Positions 32,367 through 43,711 of a DNA stretch of 64,000 bases are shown in pieces (position 1 is the stretch's first letter; each line of letters opens with the position of its first letter). A model generated the notes under the pieces. It did not search any database and had not been told where the DNA came from. It saw only the letters and a list, made by a program, of their open reading frames with translations. Origin of the DNA: Flavobacterium johnsoniae. GTDB taxonomy: Bacteria > Bacteroidota > Bacteroidia > Flavobacteriales > Flavobacteriaceae. The stretch spans positions 496,001-560,000 of the forward strand of contig NZ_MLFK01000007.1 in the NCBI RefSeq assembly GCF_001879205.1, given 5' to 3'. The translations under genes and the position numbers were made by a program.

Positions 32367-33737
32367 TTAGCTAAGCTTAAAATTCTTTTCAATTGCTTTG
32401 ATCATTTCTCCGGCCACATCTTTGTTTGTTGCGCCTTCGATTCCTTCAAGACCTGGAGATGAGTTTACCTCAAGCAATAACGGTCCTTTTGAAGAGCGAA
32501 TAATATCAACACCGGCCACTTTTAAATCCATTGCTTTTGCGGCCTTAATGGCGATCTTTTTTTCTTCGGCAGTTACTTTTATTACAGATGCTGTTCCCCC
32601 AAGGTGGATGTTAGCTCTAAATTCACCTGGCATAGCTTCACGCTGAATAGCCGCCACCACTTTTCCGTCGATTACAAAACAACGAATATCTTTTCCGTTT
32701 GCTTCTTTAATAAATTCCTGAACTAAGATGTTGGCATTTAAACTTTTAAAAGCATTGATGACACTTTCTGCGGCTTTTTTGGTTTCGGCCAAAACAACCC
32801 CTTTTCCTTGTGTTCCTTCTAATAATTTGACGATTAGGGGTGAACCACCAACCATCTTAATTAAATTGTCTGTATCCAGCGGAGAATTGGCGAAGCCAGT
32901 AGTTGGAATATCAATACCGCTGTTTAAAAGTAATTGTAGCGAATACAGTTTATCTCTCGATTGTGTTATCGCTGTAGCCGAATTTAAAACAAAAACCTTT
33001 AAAGCTTCAAACTGACGTGTTAAAGCACATCCGTAAAAAGTGATACTAGGTCGTATACGTGGAATAATAGCATCAAACTGATTTAATATTTTACCGCCAC
33101 GATAATGAATTTCAGGAGTTTTGGCATCCAGTTTCATGTAACATTCTTTGATGTTCAAAAAATGCATTTCATGGCCACGCATTTCGCCGGCTTCCATGAT
33201 TCTTTTATTGCTGTATAATTCGGGGTTACTGGCTAAAAGGCCGATGCGTAAACCGGAACTTGCTTTTTCTGAGTTTTGGTATAATTCTTTTAAAGCTTCG
33301 CTTGTAGGCTGTCCTAATAAATATTTTTCTTCTGGATCGACTAATACACGCCCGCTCATGGCTTCACGGCCTAAAAGCATTCTAAAACCCATCGAGTCAC
33401 GATTGGTTAAAGTCATTTCGATTGGCCACTTAGCATCGCCAATTTTTAAATTTGTCTGAATAACGTAACGGTGCTCTCTGTAACCGCTCGAACTTTTTAC
33501 AATTCGTTTGTCAACCAGCGGTGCTTCACAATGAATAATGGTTTTAATGTTATTCTGAATTGGATTAATATCGAATTTCACCCAATTAGCATCATTTTTT
33601 ATAAAAGGAGCTATGTTGATAGCGTGCATTGCCGAAGTTTTGGCACCAGAATCGACACGAGCCTTGATCGTCGGGATTCCAAGTTCTGGAAATGAGCACC
33701 ATTCTTCGCTGCCTAAAATGACTTTGTGTTGAAGCAT
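32367..33737 (-). CDS. Fusion of RimB-like retropepsin/zinc-protease domain with RimK-type ATP-grasp ligase
   Basis: About 456 residues. Residues ~1-150 match the 'ATP-dependent zinc protease' / RimB family, with the hallmark [14 protein letters not shown]. Residues ~165-456 are a RimK-type ATP-grasp ligase: [21 protein letters not shown], the ATP loop [11 protein letters not shown], and metal ligands in [15 protein letters not shown]. RimK adds glutamates to ribosomal protein S6 in some bacteria, and RimB-type proteins are associated with removing or regulating that tail. The start at 33737 is preferred over an in-frame TTG at 33770, which would fall inside the promoter box. Confidence 0.88.
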   Translation of the reverse strand: MLQHKVILGSEEWCSFPELGIPTIKARVDSGAKTSAMHAINIAPFIKNDANWVKFDINPIQNNIKTIIHCEAPLVDKRIVKSSSGYREHRYVIQTNLKIGDAKWPIEMTLTNRDSMGFRMLLGREAMSGRVLVDPEEKYLLGQPTSEALKELYQNSEKASSGLRIGLLASNPELYSNKRIMEAGEMRGHEMHFLNIKECYMKLDAKTPEIHYRGGKILNQFDAIIPRIRPSITFYGCALTRQFEALKVFVLNSATAITQSRDKLYSLQLLLNSGIDIPTTGFANSPLDTDNLIKMVGGSPLIVKLLEGTQGKGVVLAETKKAAESVINAFKSLNANILVQEFIKEANGKDIRCFVIDGKVVAAIQREAMPGEFRANIHLGGTASVIKVTAEEKKIAIKAAKAMDLKVAGVDIIRSSKGPLLLEVNSSPGLEGIEGATNKDVAGEMIKAIEKNFKLS

Positions 33738-33767
33738 ACTTTGTTTTTTTATTATAGAATTTAAATC

Positions 33768-33775
33768 CAAAAATA
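33768..33775 (-). promoter_or_regulatory. Probable -7 box of the RimK-fusion gene (TATTTTTG)
   Basis: TAnnTTTG match on the minus strand, 30 bases upstream of the chosen ATG. Its position argues against the longer TTG-initiated frame. Confidence 0.5.
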
Positions 33776-33817
33776 GCTATTTGCTTTTACTAAAGGTAGT
33801 AAATTATCCAAAAAAAA

Positions 33818-33848
33818 TACCCGTTATGTTATGAAAACGTAACGGGTA
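33818..33848 (-). terminator. Terminator of clpC
   Basis: Stem TACCCGTTA / TAACGGGTA, followed on the minus strand by a run of seven T. Confidence 0.88.
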
Positions 33849-33877
33849 GATTATTTTTGTTATAAATTTTAACTAAT

Positions 33878-36424
33878 TTATTGATTTGTCGGCTCTTCGG
33901 CTTTGTGAATCTCTACCGAAAGTTCTTGTGAATCTTCTTTTAAATCCATCATGATTTCATCGCCTGAATGTATTTTCGAAGTGATGATTTCTTCTGCTAA
34001 CAAATCCTCAACATATTTCTGAATTGCTCTTTTCAGCGGTCTTGCTCCAAATTGCTTGTCAAAGCCTTTTTCAGCAATAAATGCTTTTGCTTTGTCTGTT
34101 AAGCTTAATTTGTAACCAAGTTCAGCGATACGAGAATACAGTTTTTTCAGTTCGATTTCGATAATTAAATCGATATCAGCTTTTTCTAAACTGTTGAATA
34201 CGATTACGTCATCAATTCTGTTTAAGAATTCAGGAGCAAAGGTTTTTTTCAATGCATTTTCGATAATGCTTTTTGAGTTTTCATCGGCTTGAGCCACTTT
34301 TGCAGCAGTTCCGAATCCAACACCTTGTCCAAAATCTTTTAACTGACGAGCTCCAACGTTAGATGTCATGATAATGATAGTGTTTTTAAAGTCAATTTTA
34401 CGGCCTAAACTATCAGTTAAATATCCATCATCTAAAACCTGAAGCATCATATTAAACACATCCGGATGCGCTTTTTCGATCTCGTCTAAAAGTACAACGC
34501 AGTATGGTTTTCTACGAACTTTTTCAGTTAATTGACCACCTTCTTCGTAACCAACGTATCCCGGAGGTGCTCCAACTAAACGAGAAATAGCAAATTTTTC
34601 CATGTATTCGCTCATGTCGATACGAACCAGTGCATCTTCAGAATCGAATAATTCTTTTGCTAAAACTTTTGCTAATTGAGTTTTACCAACTCCAGTCTGA
34701 CCTAAGAATATAAATGAACCAATTGGTTTATTAGGATCTTTTAGTCCGGCTCTGTTACGTTGAATAGAACGGGCAATTTTAAGAACAGCTTCATTTTGGC
34801 CGATTACTTTGTTCTGAATCAATTCAGGTAACTTGGCTAATTTGTTGCTTTCTGTTTGTGCAATTCTGTTCACTGGAATTCCGGTCATCATAGATACAAC
34901 ATCGGCTACATTATCTTCTGTAACTTCAATTCTGTTGTTTTTAGAATCTTCCTCCCATTGTTCCTGTGCGACAGCTAAGTCTTTCTCAATACGTTTTTCA
35001 TCGTCGCGAAGTTTGGCAGCTTCTTCATATTTTTGTTTTTTAACTACCATGTTTTTCATTTCGCGAACTTCTTCTAACTGACGTTCTAAATCCAAAATTT
35101 GTTTCGGAACATCAATGTTAGTGATGTGTACGCGAGATCCTGCTTCGTCCATTGCATCAATAGCTTTGTCTGGTAAGAAACGCTCAGACATATATCTGTT
35201 CGTTAATTTAACGCAGGCTTCAATAGCTTCCTGAGTGTAAGTTACGTTGTGGTGATCTTCGTATTTATCTTTTACGTTATTCAAAATAGCGATTGTTTCT
35301 TCAACAGAAGTTGGCTCTACAATTACTTTTTGGAAACGTCTTTCAAGCGCTCCGTCTTTTTCAATATACTGTCTGTATTCATCAAGAGTGGTAGCACCAA
35401 TACATTGAATTTCTCCTCTTGCCAATGCAGGTTTGAACATGTTAGAAGCATCAAGTGAACCTGTTGCTCCGCCTGCACCTACAATAGTATGGATTTCGTC
35501 AATAAAAAGAATGATATCGTCGTTTTTCTCCAGCTCGTTCATTACGGCTTTCATTCTTTCTTCAAACTGGCCTCTGTATTTTGTTCCGGCCACTAAGCTG
35601 GCTAAATCGAGAGTTACAACACGTTTGTGGAAAAGAATACGAGAAACTTTCTTTTGAATGATACGCAGGGCAAGTCCTTCTGCAATGGCAGATTTACCAA
35701 CTCCAGGTTCTCCAATAAGAAGCGGGTTGTTCTTTTTTCTTCGGCTTAAAATTTGAGAAACGCGTTCAATTTCTTTTTCGCGTCCTACAACAGGATCTAG
35801 TTTTCCTTCTTCTGCCATTTCTGTTAAATCTCTCCCAAAATTATCTAAAACCGGAGTCTTAGATTTTTTGTTTGACTTATTGGCTGGATTATTGAAACTA
35901 CTTTCCTTTAGACTGTCATCTTGTCCTGAATCGTCATTATACGATTCGTTTCTTGGCAAGTTTTCTAAGAATTCTTCTTCGTTTGGCGTCATGTTTAAAT
36001 ATTGTTCTTTAGCTATGTCATAATCTATTTTTAGTTTATTCAACAGCTTGGTTGTTGGATCGTTTTCGTTTCGTAAGATACATAGAAGCAAATGAGCTGT
36101 GCTAATCGATGAGCTTTGAAATACTTTAGCTTCAAGAAAAGTGGTCTTCAGTGCCCTTTCGGCCTGTCGGGTAAGATGAAGGTTTTTCTTTTCGGCATTT
36201 ACCTCAACGCTCTGGTTGGCTGGACTCAGTATTTCTACCTTCCTGCGTAAATGGTCTAAATCGACTGCTAGGTTATTAAGTATATGAATAGCTTTTCCGT
36301 TACCATCTCTTAAAATGCCCAGCATTAGATGCTCAGTACCAATAAAGTCGTGTCCTAAACGAAGGGCTTCTTCCTTACTGTATGTAATAACATCTTTTAC
36401 TCTTGGTGAAAAATTATCATCCAT
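33878..36424 (-). CDS. clpC: ATP-dependent Clp protease ATP-binding subunit ClpC
   Basis: 848 residues. Two N-terminal Clp repeats (~1-150; [19 protein letters not shown]). The first AAA+ module has Walker [15 protein letters not shown] and Walker [11 protein letters not shown]. The UVR-type middle segment [21 protein letters not shown] distinguishes ClpC from ClpA and ClpB. The second AAA+ module has [15 protein letters not shown] and [17 protein letters not shown]. It unfolds substrates and feeds them to ClpP. Cytosolic. Monocistronic and divergent from gyrA. Confidence 0.97.
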   Translation of the reverse strand: MDDNFSPRVKDVITYSKEEALRLGHDFIGTEHLMLGILRDGNGKAIHILNNLAVDLDHLRRKVEILSPANQSVEVNAEKKNLHLTRQAERALKTTFLEAKVFQSSSISTAHLLLCILRNENDPTTKLLNKLKIDYDIAKEQYLNMTPNEEEFLENLPRNESYNDDSGQDDSLKESSFNNPANKSNKKSKTPVLDNFGRDLTEMAEEGKLDPVVGREKEIERVSQILSRRKKNNPLLIGEPGVGKSAIAEGLALRIIQKKVSRILFHKRVVTLDLASLVAGTKYRGQFEERMKAVMNELEKNDDIILFIDEIHTIVGAGGATGSLDASNMFKPALARGEIQCIGATTLDEYRQYIEKDGALERRFQKVIVEPTSVEETIAILNNVKDKYEDHHNVTYTQEAIEACVKLTNRYMSERFLPDKAIDAMDEAGSRVHITNIDVPKQILDLERQLEEVREMKNMVVKKQKYEEAAKLRDDEKRIEKDLAVAQEQWEEDSKNNRIEVTEDNVADVVSMMTGIPVNRIAQTESNKLAKLPELIQNKVIGQNEAVLKIARSIQRNRAGLKDPNKPIGSFIFLGQTGVGKTQLAKVLAKELFDSEDALVRIDMSEYMEKFAISRLVGAPPGYVGYEEGGQLTEKVRRKPYCVVLLDEIEKAHPDVFNMMLQVLDDGYLTDSLGRKIDFKNTIIIMTSNVGARQLKDFGQGVGFGTAAKVAQADENSKSIIENALKKTFAPEFLNRIDDVIVFNSLEKADIDLIIEIELKKLYSRIAELGYKLSLTDKAKAFIAEKGFDKQFGARPLKRAIQKYVEDLLAEEIITSKIHSGDEIMMDLKEDSQELSVEIHKAEEPTNQ

Positions 36425-36682
36425 AATATATAATTGGTATTGTAAATTTAGTGAATTACAGTTTGAAAAACAAAAACCGTACCCATCGAGAACTACTGTC
36501 AGCTAATTGACAAAAAAAATAACAATAAAAGCGTTAAAAAACGCTTAATTTATTAACCAAAAGCGAAAATAAAGTTGTTAATAAATCATTTAAATAAGTG
36601 TAAGGAAATAGCTGAAAAAATTTTAAAAAAACGTATCTTGGCACGCTTTGAAACTAATATAATTATTTAAACATAACAACTT

Positions 36683-39325
36683 ATGTCTGAAGGAGAAAAG
36701 TTAATTCCTATTAACATTGAAGATGAAATGAAATCAGCTTACATCGATTATTCGATGTCAGTAATTGTATCGAGAGCGCTTCCTGATGTTAGAGATGGCT
36801 TGAAACCAGTACATCGAAGAGTTCTTTACGGAATGTATGATTTAGGTGTAACTTCAAGATCTGCTCATAAAAAATCTGCAAGAATCGTAGGGGAGGTTTT
36901 GGGTAAGTATCACCCGCATGGTGACACCTCTGTTTATGATGCAATGGTTCGTATGGCTCAGGAATGGAGTATGCGTTATTTATTAGTTGACGGTCAGGGT
37001 AACTTTGGTTCTGTCGATGGAGACAGCCCGGCAGCAATGCGTTATACTGAGGCCAGAATGCGCAAAATCTCAGAAGATATTATGGCAGATATCGAAAAAG
37101 AAACAGTGGATTTCCAGCTGAACTTTGACGATACTTTATATGAACCAAAAGTAATGCCAACAAGAGTTCCTACCTTATTAGTAAACGGAGCTACAGGTAT
37201 CGCAGTAGGTATGGCGACAAACATGCCACCGCACAATTTAACTGAAGTTATCAATGGTACTCTAGCGTACCTGGATAATAATGATATTGAAGTAGACGAA
37301 TTAATGACTCATATTAAAGCTCCCGATTTTCCAACCGGTGGTGTAATATATGGTTATGAAGGCGTTCGCGAAGCTTTTAAAACAGGTAGAGGACGTATCG
37401 TAATGCGTGCAAAAGTAGGCTTCGAAGAAGTTGACGGAAGAGAATGCATTATTGTTACCGAGATTCCATATCAGGTTAACAAAGCCGAAATGATCAAACG
37501 TACGGCTGATTTAGTTAACGAGAAAAAAATCGAAGGTATTGCGAATATTCGTGACGAGTCTGACAGAAACGGTATGCGTATCGTTTATATCCTGAAACGT
37601 GATGCTACGCCAAACGTAGTATTAAATACTTTATATAAATTTACATCATTACAATCTTCTTTCAGTGTAAATAACATTGCACTTGTAAAAGGACGTCCTC
37701 AAATGCTGAATCTAAAAGATATGATTCACTATTTTATTGAGCACCGTCATGATGTTGTAGTACGCAGAACTCAGTTTGAATTGCGTAAAGCAGAAGAAAG
37801 AGCGCATATTTTAGAAGGATTAATAATTGCTTCGGATAATATTGATGAAGTAATTGCAATCATTAGAGGTTCTAAAAACACAGAAGAAGCTCGTGAGAAA
37901 TTAATTGAAAGATTTAAATTATCAGACATTCAGGCTCGTGCTATTGTTGAGATGCGTTTACGTCAGTTAACAGGACTGGAGCAGGATAAATTAAGAGCTG
38001 AGTTCGAAGAATTAATGAAATTAATCGAGCACTTAAAAGCATTATTAGCTGATGTTAATTTAAGAACTAACTTAATTAAGGAAGAACTTGAAGAAATTCG
38101 TGATAAGTATGGCGACGAGCGTCGTTCTACTATTGAATATTCTGGTGGTGATGTAAGTATCGAAGATTTAATTGCTGACGAGAATGTAGTTATTACTATT
38201 TCTCATGCAGGATACATCAAACGTACTAACCTGACAGAATACAAAACACAAAATAGAGGAGGGGTTGGACAAAAAAGCGCCGGAACAAGAGATCAGGATT
38301 TCCTTGAGCACATGTTCGTGGCTACAAACCACCAATATATGATGTTCTTTACGCAAAAAGGAAAATGTTTCTGGATGCGTGTTTACGAAATTCCGGAAGG
38401 AAGTAAAACAGCAAAAGGAAGAGCAATCCAAAACTTGGTAAACATTGAAAGCGATGATAAAGTAAAAGCTTTTATTTGTACACAAGATTTAAAAGACAAA
38501 GATTACATCAACAGTCATAACCTTGTAATGGTAACTAAACAAGGTCAGGTTAAGAAAACTTCGTTAGAGAAATACTCTAAACCTCGTGCTAATGGAGTTG
38601 CTGCTATTACAATTAAGGAAGGTGACGAGTTACTGGAAGCAAAATTAACAGATGGAGAAAGCCAAATTATTCTGGCTGTTAAGTCTGGTAAATTGGTTCG
38701 TTTTGAAGAAACAAAAACACGTCCGATGGGAAGAACAGCTTCTGGAGTTCGTGGAATTACTTTAAAAGACGATACTGATGAAGTAATTGGTATGGTTACT
38801 GTTGGTAAAAACGATGTTGCCGATTCACAAATTCTTGTTGTAACTGAAAACGGATACGGAAAACGTACCAAATTAGTTGATGACGATGGTGAAGATGTGT
38901 ACAGAATTACAAACCGTGGAGGTAAAGGGGTTAAAACTCTTAATATCACAGAAAAAACAGGTAAACTTATCTCAATTAATGCCGTAACGGATTCAGATGA
39001 CTTAATGATTATTAACAAATCTGGATTGACTATTAGAATGGCAATTGAAGATTTACGTGTTATGGGGCGTGCTACTCAGGGTGTTAGATTGATTAACTTA
39101 AAAGGAAAAGATTCTATCGCAGCCGTTACAAAAGTAATGAAAGACGATGCTGAAGAAGTTATTGTTGATGAGGACGGAAACGTTGTAGAATCTGTTATCG
39201 AAAGAGTTAAGCCTGATTTAGAAGTTCTTGAAGATGACGGTGTTGTAGAAGATGATGAGGATGATGATTCTGAAGAAGAATTGGAAGACGAAGATGATTC
39301 TGAAGAAGAAGAATCAGAAGAATAA
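36683..39325 (+). CDS. gyrA: DNA gyrase subunit A
   Basis: 880 residues. Breakage-reunion domain with the active-site Tyr in [12 protein letters not shown] (~residue 122). The quinolone-resistance region reads [18 protein letters not shown], i.e. Thr at the position of E. coli Ser83 and Asp kept at 87. The C-terminal beta-pinwheel contains a GyrA-box-like [11 protein letters not shown]. The last ~35 residues are almost entirely Asp/Glu ([20 protein letters not shown]), an acidic tail known to tune supercoiling in some gyrases. A TPR protein follows 40 bases later and may be co-transcribed. Confidence 0.97.
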   Translation: MSEGEKLIPINIEDEMKSAYIDYSMSVIVSRALPDVRDGLKPVHRRVLYGMYDLGVTSRSAHKKSARIVGEVLGKYHPHGDTSVYDAMVRMAQEWSMRYLLVDGQGNFGSVDGDSPAAMRYTEARMRKISEDIMADIEKETVDFQLNFDDTLYEPKVMPTRVPTLLVNGATGIAVGMATNMPPHNLTEVINGTLAYLDNNDIEVDELMTHIKAPDFPTGGVIYGYEGVREAFKTGRGRIVMRAKVGFEEVDGRECIIVTEIPYQVNKAEMIKRTADLVNEKKIEGIANIRDESDRNGMRIVYILKRDATPNVVLNTLYKFTSLQSSFSVNNIALVKGRPQMLNLKDMIHYFIEHRHDVVVRRTQFELRKAEERAHILEGLIIASDNIDEVIAIIRGSKNTEEAREKLIERFKLSDIQARAIVEMRLRQLTGLEQDKLRAEFEELMKLIEHLKALLADVNLRTNLIKEELEEIRDKYGDERRSTIEYSGGDVSIEDLIADENVVITISHAGYIKRTNLTEYKTQNRGGVGQKSAGTRDQDFLEHMFVATNHQYMMFFTQKGKCFWMRVYEIPEGSKTAKGRAIQNLVNIESDDKVKAFICTQDLKDKDYINSHNLVMVTKQGQVKKTSLEKYSKPRANGVAAITIKEGDELLEAKLTDGESQIILAVKSGKLVRFEETKTRPMGRTASGVRGITLKDDTDEVIGMVTVGKNDVADSQILVVTENGYGKRTKLVDDDGEDVYRITNRGGKGVKTLNITEKTGKLISINAVTDSDDLMIINKSGLTIRMAIEDLRVMGRATQGVRLINLKGKDSIAAVTKVMKDDAEEVIVDEDGNVVESVIERVKPDLEVLEDDGVVEDDEDDDSEEELEDEDDSEEEESEE

Positions 39326-39365
39326 TTAACCACAAAAATTAAATTAAATATACAAATTGAACACT

Positions 39366-40640
39366 ATGAAAAGTAAATATGTAATACTAGCGTCAGCATT
39401 ACTGATCTCTGTAGCTACGTTTGCTCAAAAAGATCAAATTAAAAGTGCTGAAAAAGCATTAAAAAGCGGTGATGCTCAGGGAGCAATTACAATATTAAAA
39501 GATGCCGAAAACATGGTAGCAAATGCTAAAGATGTTGAGCAGGCACAATTTTATTTTGTAAAAGGAAATGCTTACCTGGACCTTGCAAACAAAAAAGTTG
39601 AAGAAAGCAAAAACTTATCTGCAGCTGCTGAGAGTTATAAAAAATTAATTGAAGTTGAAAAAACATCTGGAAAACAGAAATATTCAACTCAGGCTGCGGC
39701 ATCAATTACTGAAATTAAAGGTAAATTGATTAATTCTGCAATTGCAGATACTCAATCTAATAAAAGTATTGAAGGAGCTAAAAAATTATATGATGCTTAC
39801 TTATTAGATAAAAACGATACAATCAACTTGTACTATGCTGCTTCTACTGCTGTAAATGCACAAGATTTTGATGCTGCTCTTCCTATGTATGAAGAGTTGA
39901 AAAAACTAAATTATTCTGGAAAAGGTACTTTGTATACTGCGGTAAATAAAGCAAGCGGAAATGACGATAGTTTTGCTAACGCTAAAGAAAGAGATTTAGC
40001 TGTAAAATTAGGAACTCACGAAAAACCTAAAACAGAAGCGATTCCTTCTAAAAGAGGTGAAATTTACAAAAACTTAGCTTTAATCTTAGTTCAAAAAGGA
40101 CGTACAGAAGATGCGAAAAAAGCCGTTGCTGATGCCAGAAAAACAAATCCGGATGATACATCTCTAATCCTTACAGAGGCTAACTTATACCTTGAGACTA
40201 AAGATTTTGAAATGTACAAAAAATTAGTTGGTGAGGCTTTGCAAAAAGAACCAAACAATGCTGATTTAGTTTTCAATTTAGGTGTATTAAGTGCTAATGC
40301 AAAAAACAATGCAGATGCTGAGAAATATTATTTAAAAGCAATCGAAATTAATCCAAATTATACGAATGCTTATCTTAACCTTGCTGCTTTAAAATTAGAA
40401 GCTGAAAAACCAATCATTGACGAAATGAACAAATTGGGTACTTCTGCTAAAGACATGAAACGTTACGATGTTTTAAAAGCGCAAAGAGAAGGTGTTTTCA
40501 AAGGAGTTATTCCTTACCTTAAAAAAGCAAATGAATTAGATCCTAAAAATGATGATGTTGCTAAAACATTATTAGGGGTTTACAAAGCATTAGAAATGAC
40601 TGCTGAAGCTAAAGCTTTAAAAGCTACAATGAACCAATAA
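39366..40640 (+). CDS. Tetratricopeptide repeat protein, exported
   Basis: About 424 residues from the ATG at 39366 (an in-frame TTG nine bases earlier is ignored because the signal peptide begins at the ATG). Signal peptide MKSKYVILASALLISVATFAQ. TPR units are visible, e.g. IYKNLALILVQKGRTEDAKKAVADARKTNPDD, LNAD-type repeats, and NLGVLSANAKNNADAEKYYLKAIEINPNYTNAYLNLAAL-like sequence around residues 300-340. Probably a periplasmic scaffold. It follows gyrA closely and ends at a terminator. Confidence 0.88.
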   Translation: MKSKYVILASALLISVATFAQKDQIKSAEKALKSGDAQGAITILKDAENMVANAKDVEQAQFYFVKGNAYLDLANKKVEESKNLSAAAESYKKLIEVEKTSGKQKYSTQAAASITEIKGKLINSAIADTQSNKSIEGAKKLYDAYLLDKNDTINLYYAASTAVNAQDFDAALPMYEELKKLNYSGKGTLYTAVNKASGNDDSFANAKERDLAVKLGTHEKPKTEAIPSKRGEIYKNLALILVQKGRTEDAKKAVADARKTNPDDTSLILTEANLYLETKDFEMYKKLVGEALQKEPNNADLVFNLGVLSANAKNNADAEKYYLKAIEINPNYTNAYLNLAALKLEAEKPIIDEMNKLGTSAKDMKRYDVLKAQREGVFKGVIPYLKKANELDPKNDDVAKTLLGVYKALEMTAEAKALKATMNQ

Positions 40641-40662
40641 GTTTGTTGAAATAATATAATAA

Positions 40663-40694
40663 AAAAACCATTCACAGCGGTGAATGGTTTTTTT
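40663..40694 (+). terminator. Terminator between TPR gene and osmC-like gene
   Basis: Stem AAAAACCATTCAC / GTGAATGGTTTTT with a four-base loop and a T run; likely usable from both sides. Confidence 0.92.
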
Positions 40695-40712
40695 TATGCT
40701 TAATTGATACTT

Positions 40713-41132
40713 CTAGCTGATTAATGAAGCAGATAAAGTAATAGTTGTATTAAGTAGTTTAGAAATAGGGCAGATCTCTTTAGCTTTTGCCGCTGTTTTT
40801 TCAAATTCTTCTGCAGATATTGAAGGCACTTTTCCTTTTAAGTCCAGATGAATTAAAGTGATAGATCCGTCTTCAAAGGTTACTGTCGCTTCTGTGGTTA
40901 AATCATCAGCAGTAAAACCACCTTCGTTAAGTAAAAAGCTTAATTGCATCGTAAAACAGCCGGAATGAGCTGCAGCAACCAATTCTTCCGGATTTGTTCC
41001 AACTCCGTCAGCAAATCTGGTTTTAAAAGACAATTGTGCGTTATCCAGAGTTGTGCTTTGTGTGCTGATAGTTCCTTTTCCTTCCATGCCTGTTCCTTTC
41101 CAGTTGGCGTGTGCTTTTCTTGTAAATTTCAT
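40713..41132 (-). CDS. OsmC family peroxiredoxin
   Basis: 139 residues. OsmC-type hydroperoxide reductase with the peroxidatic Cys in NPEELVAAAHSGCFTM (~residue 57) and the second Cys in AKEICPISKLL (~residue 125). N-terminus KAHANWKGTGMEGKGTISTQS is typical of the OsmC (not Ohr) branch. Reduces organic peroxides using thiols. Cytosolic, single gene. Confidence 0.93.
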   Translation of the reverse strand: MKFTRKAHANWKGTGMEGKGTISTQSTTLDNAQLSFKTRFADGVGTNPEELVAAAHSGCFTMQLSFLLNEGGFTADDLTTEATVTFEDGSITLIHLDLKGKVPSISAEEFEKTAAKAKEICPISKLLNTTITLSASLIS

Positions 41133-41403
41133 ATTCGTTTTTATTTAAAATTAATATTGAATTTAGTTATTCGGTTGATTGTCAATATTATCAAATATAA
41201 GAAATATTTTGTAGAATATTTTTATGAAAGTTAATGGTAATGTTAAGATTGAGCGATTAAAGCACAAGCGCGCAAAATTTTTTTACTATACTGGAATTTG
41301 TAAAACGCATCCTGAAGCTTCGGGAAGCAAAGTTCTATATTCTTTTAGCTTCGAGCTTTGTGTAAACTTTTGCGTTCTTTGCGGTTAAATGCCAACAGTA
41401 TAA
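41133..41403. other. Repeat-bearing spacer, no gene
   Basis: Contains degenerate CGCAAAG-family words, GCGCAAAATTTTTTTA near 41270 and CTTTTGCGTTCTTTGCGGTTAA near 41370, flanking CTGAAGCTTCGGGAAGC. The outer words are in opposite orientation, so the whole may be a decayed inverted repeat. No coding sequence seen. Confidence 0.55.
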
Positions 41404-41406
41404 AAA

Positions 41407-41436
41407 AAAACTGCAATGAATGTTCACTGCAGTTTT
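41407..41436 (-). terminator. Terminator of the DUF349 gene
   Basis: Stem AAAACTGCA / TGCAGTTTT with an inner TGAA/TTCA pair; T-rich on the minus strand side. Confidence 0.8.
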
Positions 41437-41446
41437 GATATTTAAA

Positions 41447-43474
41447 TTATTCCTGACCTAAATTTCGTAATTGTTTCAACTTGTCTTTCCAAAGTTCAAG
41501 GCTTTCTTTATGAACCGCAATATTTTTGCGAACTTCTAAAACAATTGAATTTTCTTTTTTAGCGTTTTTTGTATTCGTAAAAAACTGAATGTTGTTTTCT
41601 AGCTGGAAGATTTCATTTTGAACTTCTTCAATTTTACGCATAATGAAAATCTTTTCATTATCTAATTTACGAGTATCGTTACTGTCTGATAAAGAATCGA
41701 TTCTATTAGAGAAACGCATCATTTCAGATTCTTTTTTGCTTAAGCTTAGTTTTTCAAAAAGAGCATCTAAGATTTTATTGAATTTCCCTTCAATATGACG
41801 TCTTGAGAAAGGAACTTTTCCATAACTTTTCCAGATTTCAATGTGCTGTTTTATAGCATCTAAGTCTGTTTTATGATCTCCTGTAAGTTGATAAGCTCTT
41901 AAAATATCCAAATAAGCTTTTTTATTGTCAAAAGCAGCAACCTCATCTGCATTTTCTTCTGATTTGTGCTCTTTTAGTTTATCAAAATAATGATTGCAGG
42001 CATCTTTAAATTCTTTCCAGATTTTATCAGAGTATTTTTTAGGAACGTGTCCAATTTGTTTCCACTCTTCCTGAATTTGTTTCATAATTGGAGTAGTAGA
42101 GCCAAAATCAGTGCTTTCTTGTAATTCTTTTGCTTTTGCAACAAGAGCCATTTTTTTGTTCAAATTGTCGTTTTGATCTTTTTTAATGTCTTTATAGAAC
42201 GAATTTTTAAAGGCATTAAAATTTCTAACGGCAGATTTAAAAGAAGCCCAGGTTTCTTCATTTACTTCAGAAGGCACTTTTCCGGCTGCGAAAAACTCAT
42301 TTCTAAGTTCTTCTACTTTCTGAATCTGAACAAGCCATTGAGAGTGTGAGTTAACTTTTTCAGTTCCTAATACCTCAATTTTGGAAATAATATCTTTTTT
42401 TACTTCAAGATTTTGCTGCTCGTTTGCTCTTTGGCTTTCGAATAAAACTTCTCTCTTGTCGTGTATTTTTTTAGTCAGTTCGCTAAATTTATTCCAGATC
42501 GAATCACGGTGTTCTTTCGAAACCGGACCAATATCTTCTTTCCAGATTCTATGTAAATCCTGTAATTCGCGGAATGCTTTGCTTACGTCAGTTTCGTTTA
42601 CAAGTTCTTCAACTCTCGCAATAATTTTTTGCTTTTGCTCCAGATTGTGTTTAAAATCTAAATCTCTGGCTTCACGGTCTAAATGCAGGTAATCGTAGAA
42701 ATTTTCTACATGAAAATGATAATTGTTCCAAACATGATTGTATTTATCTTTTGGAATTGCTCCCGCATTTTTCCATCTTTCTCTTAAATCATTAAAATGT
42801 TTAAGGGTATCTTTTATGTTTTCCTGAGGATTAATAAGCTCTTTCAATTCCTCAACAATAGCCAGTCTGTTTTCTAAGTTTGATTTTAGATTGGTTTGCA
42901 AATGTTTAAAATGAGCATTTCTTTTCTCTCTAAAAACATTATAATATTCGTCAAATTTAGATTTTAAAGGAGAGTGATATTCGAATTCTTCATTTGGATC
43001 TTCTTTTGAAGCATTAAATTCTTCTCTTTTTTCCTCTAAGAGATGGTTGTATTGTAGTAAAAATGATTTTTTAATTTCTTCGATATGGTCTTTTACAGAC
43101 ATTACTTTGTCTATATTAACCAGTTTTTTTAGTTCGTCAACAAGTGCATCCAAAGAAAAAGTGTCATAATCTTTCATTGGAATATCATGGCGCTCTTTTA
43201 GTGTCTCATCTTCACTTTCTTCAGCATTAGAATTTGTTATAGCATCTAACGCATCTTGATGATCTGTTTCTTCAGCTTCATTTGTTGTCTCAACTTCGTT
43301 TTTAGTTTCAACTTCATTTGTTGCAGCAGCTTCTTTTTCAGTTTCTGAAACAGGACTTTCTGCCACAATTTCTGAATCTGTTGTTTGAACAGCATCATTT
43401 TGTGCAGCATCACTAATCTCGATTTCTAATTTTCCGTCTGCTTCTTGCAGGTTATCATTCTTTTCTTCTAACAT
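41447..43474 (-). CDS. DUF349 domain-containing protein
   Basis: 675 residues. The first ~100 are acidic, low-complexity sequence rich in Glu, Asp, Ala and Thr. Then come about five DUF349-type helical repeats: NDLRERWKNAGAIPKDKYNHVWNNYHFH, LHRIWKEDIGPVSKEHRDSIWNKFSEL, FFAAGKVPSEVNEETWASFKSAV, EEWKQIGHVPKKYSDKIWKEFKDA and EIWKSYGKVPFSRRHIEGKFNKIL. Each has the W-x-x-x-G-x-x-P pattern. The C-terminus is coiled coil. Cytosolic, role unknown; the repeats suggest a binding scaffold, perhaps nucleic acid related. Confidence 0.9.
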   Translation of the reverse strand: MLEEKNDNLQEADGKLEIEISDAAQNDAVQTTDSEIVAESPVSETEKEAAATNEVETKNEVETTNEAEETDHQDALDAITNSNAEESEDETLKERHDIPMKDYDTFSLDALVDELKKLVNIDKVMSVKDHIEEIKKSFLLQYNHLLEEKREEFNASKEDPNEEFEYHSPLKSKFDEYYNVFREKRNAHFKHLQTNLKSNLENRLAIVEELKELINPQENIKDTLKHFNDLRERWKNAGAIPKDKYNHVWNNYHFHVENFYDYLHLDREARDLDFKHNLEQKQKIIARVEELVNETDVSKAFRELQDLHRIWKEDIGPVSKEHRDSIWNKFSELTKKIHDKREVLFESQRANEQQNLEVKKDIISKIEVLGTEKVNSHSQWLVQIQKVEELRNEFFAAGKVPSEVNEETWASFKSAVRNFNAFKNSFYKDIKKDQNDNLNKKMALVAKAKELQESTDFGSTTPIMKQIQEEWKQIGHVPKKYSDKIWKEFKDACNHYFDKLKEHKSEENADEVAAFDNKKAYLDILRAYQLTGDHKTDLDAIKQHIEIWKSYGKVPFSRRHIEGKFNKILDALFEKLSLSKKESEMMRFSNRIDSLSDSNDTRKLDNEKIFIMRKIEEVQNEIFQLENNIQFFTNTKNAKKENSIVLEVRKNIAVHKESLELWKDKLKQLRNLGQE

Positions 43475-43711
43475 TTTTAAATGTATAAGGTTTTTACTTT
43501 AAACAGTGCGAAAGATAGTAAAGGTGTTTCTAACTACAAAATAAATCGTTTGTTTATGCAGTATTTTACGATGAAATTCTTATTCTTTACGTCTCTTTAC
43601 TTATCTGATATCTTAATTTTTATAGATTACTTGAAAGATATAAAAATTTTGATTTCATAATTATTTTAGAAAAATAAAATTAAATCAGGAAAGAATGAAG
43701 TTATTTTTAAA

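Noticed and set aside
36905..36960. Quinolone-resistance mutation in gyrA (Thr instead of Ser83)
   Set aside because: Thr at this position is, as far as I recall, wild type in Flavobacterium; Asp87 is kept.
38545..39018. 157-codon frame antisense to gyrA
   Set aside because: Mirror of the regular gyrA C-terminal beta-pinwheel codon pattern; gyrA itself is unmistakable.
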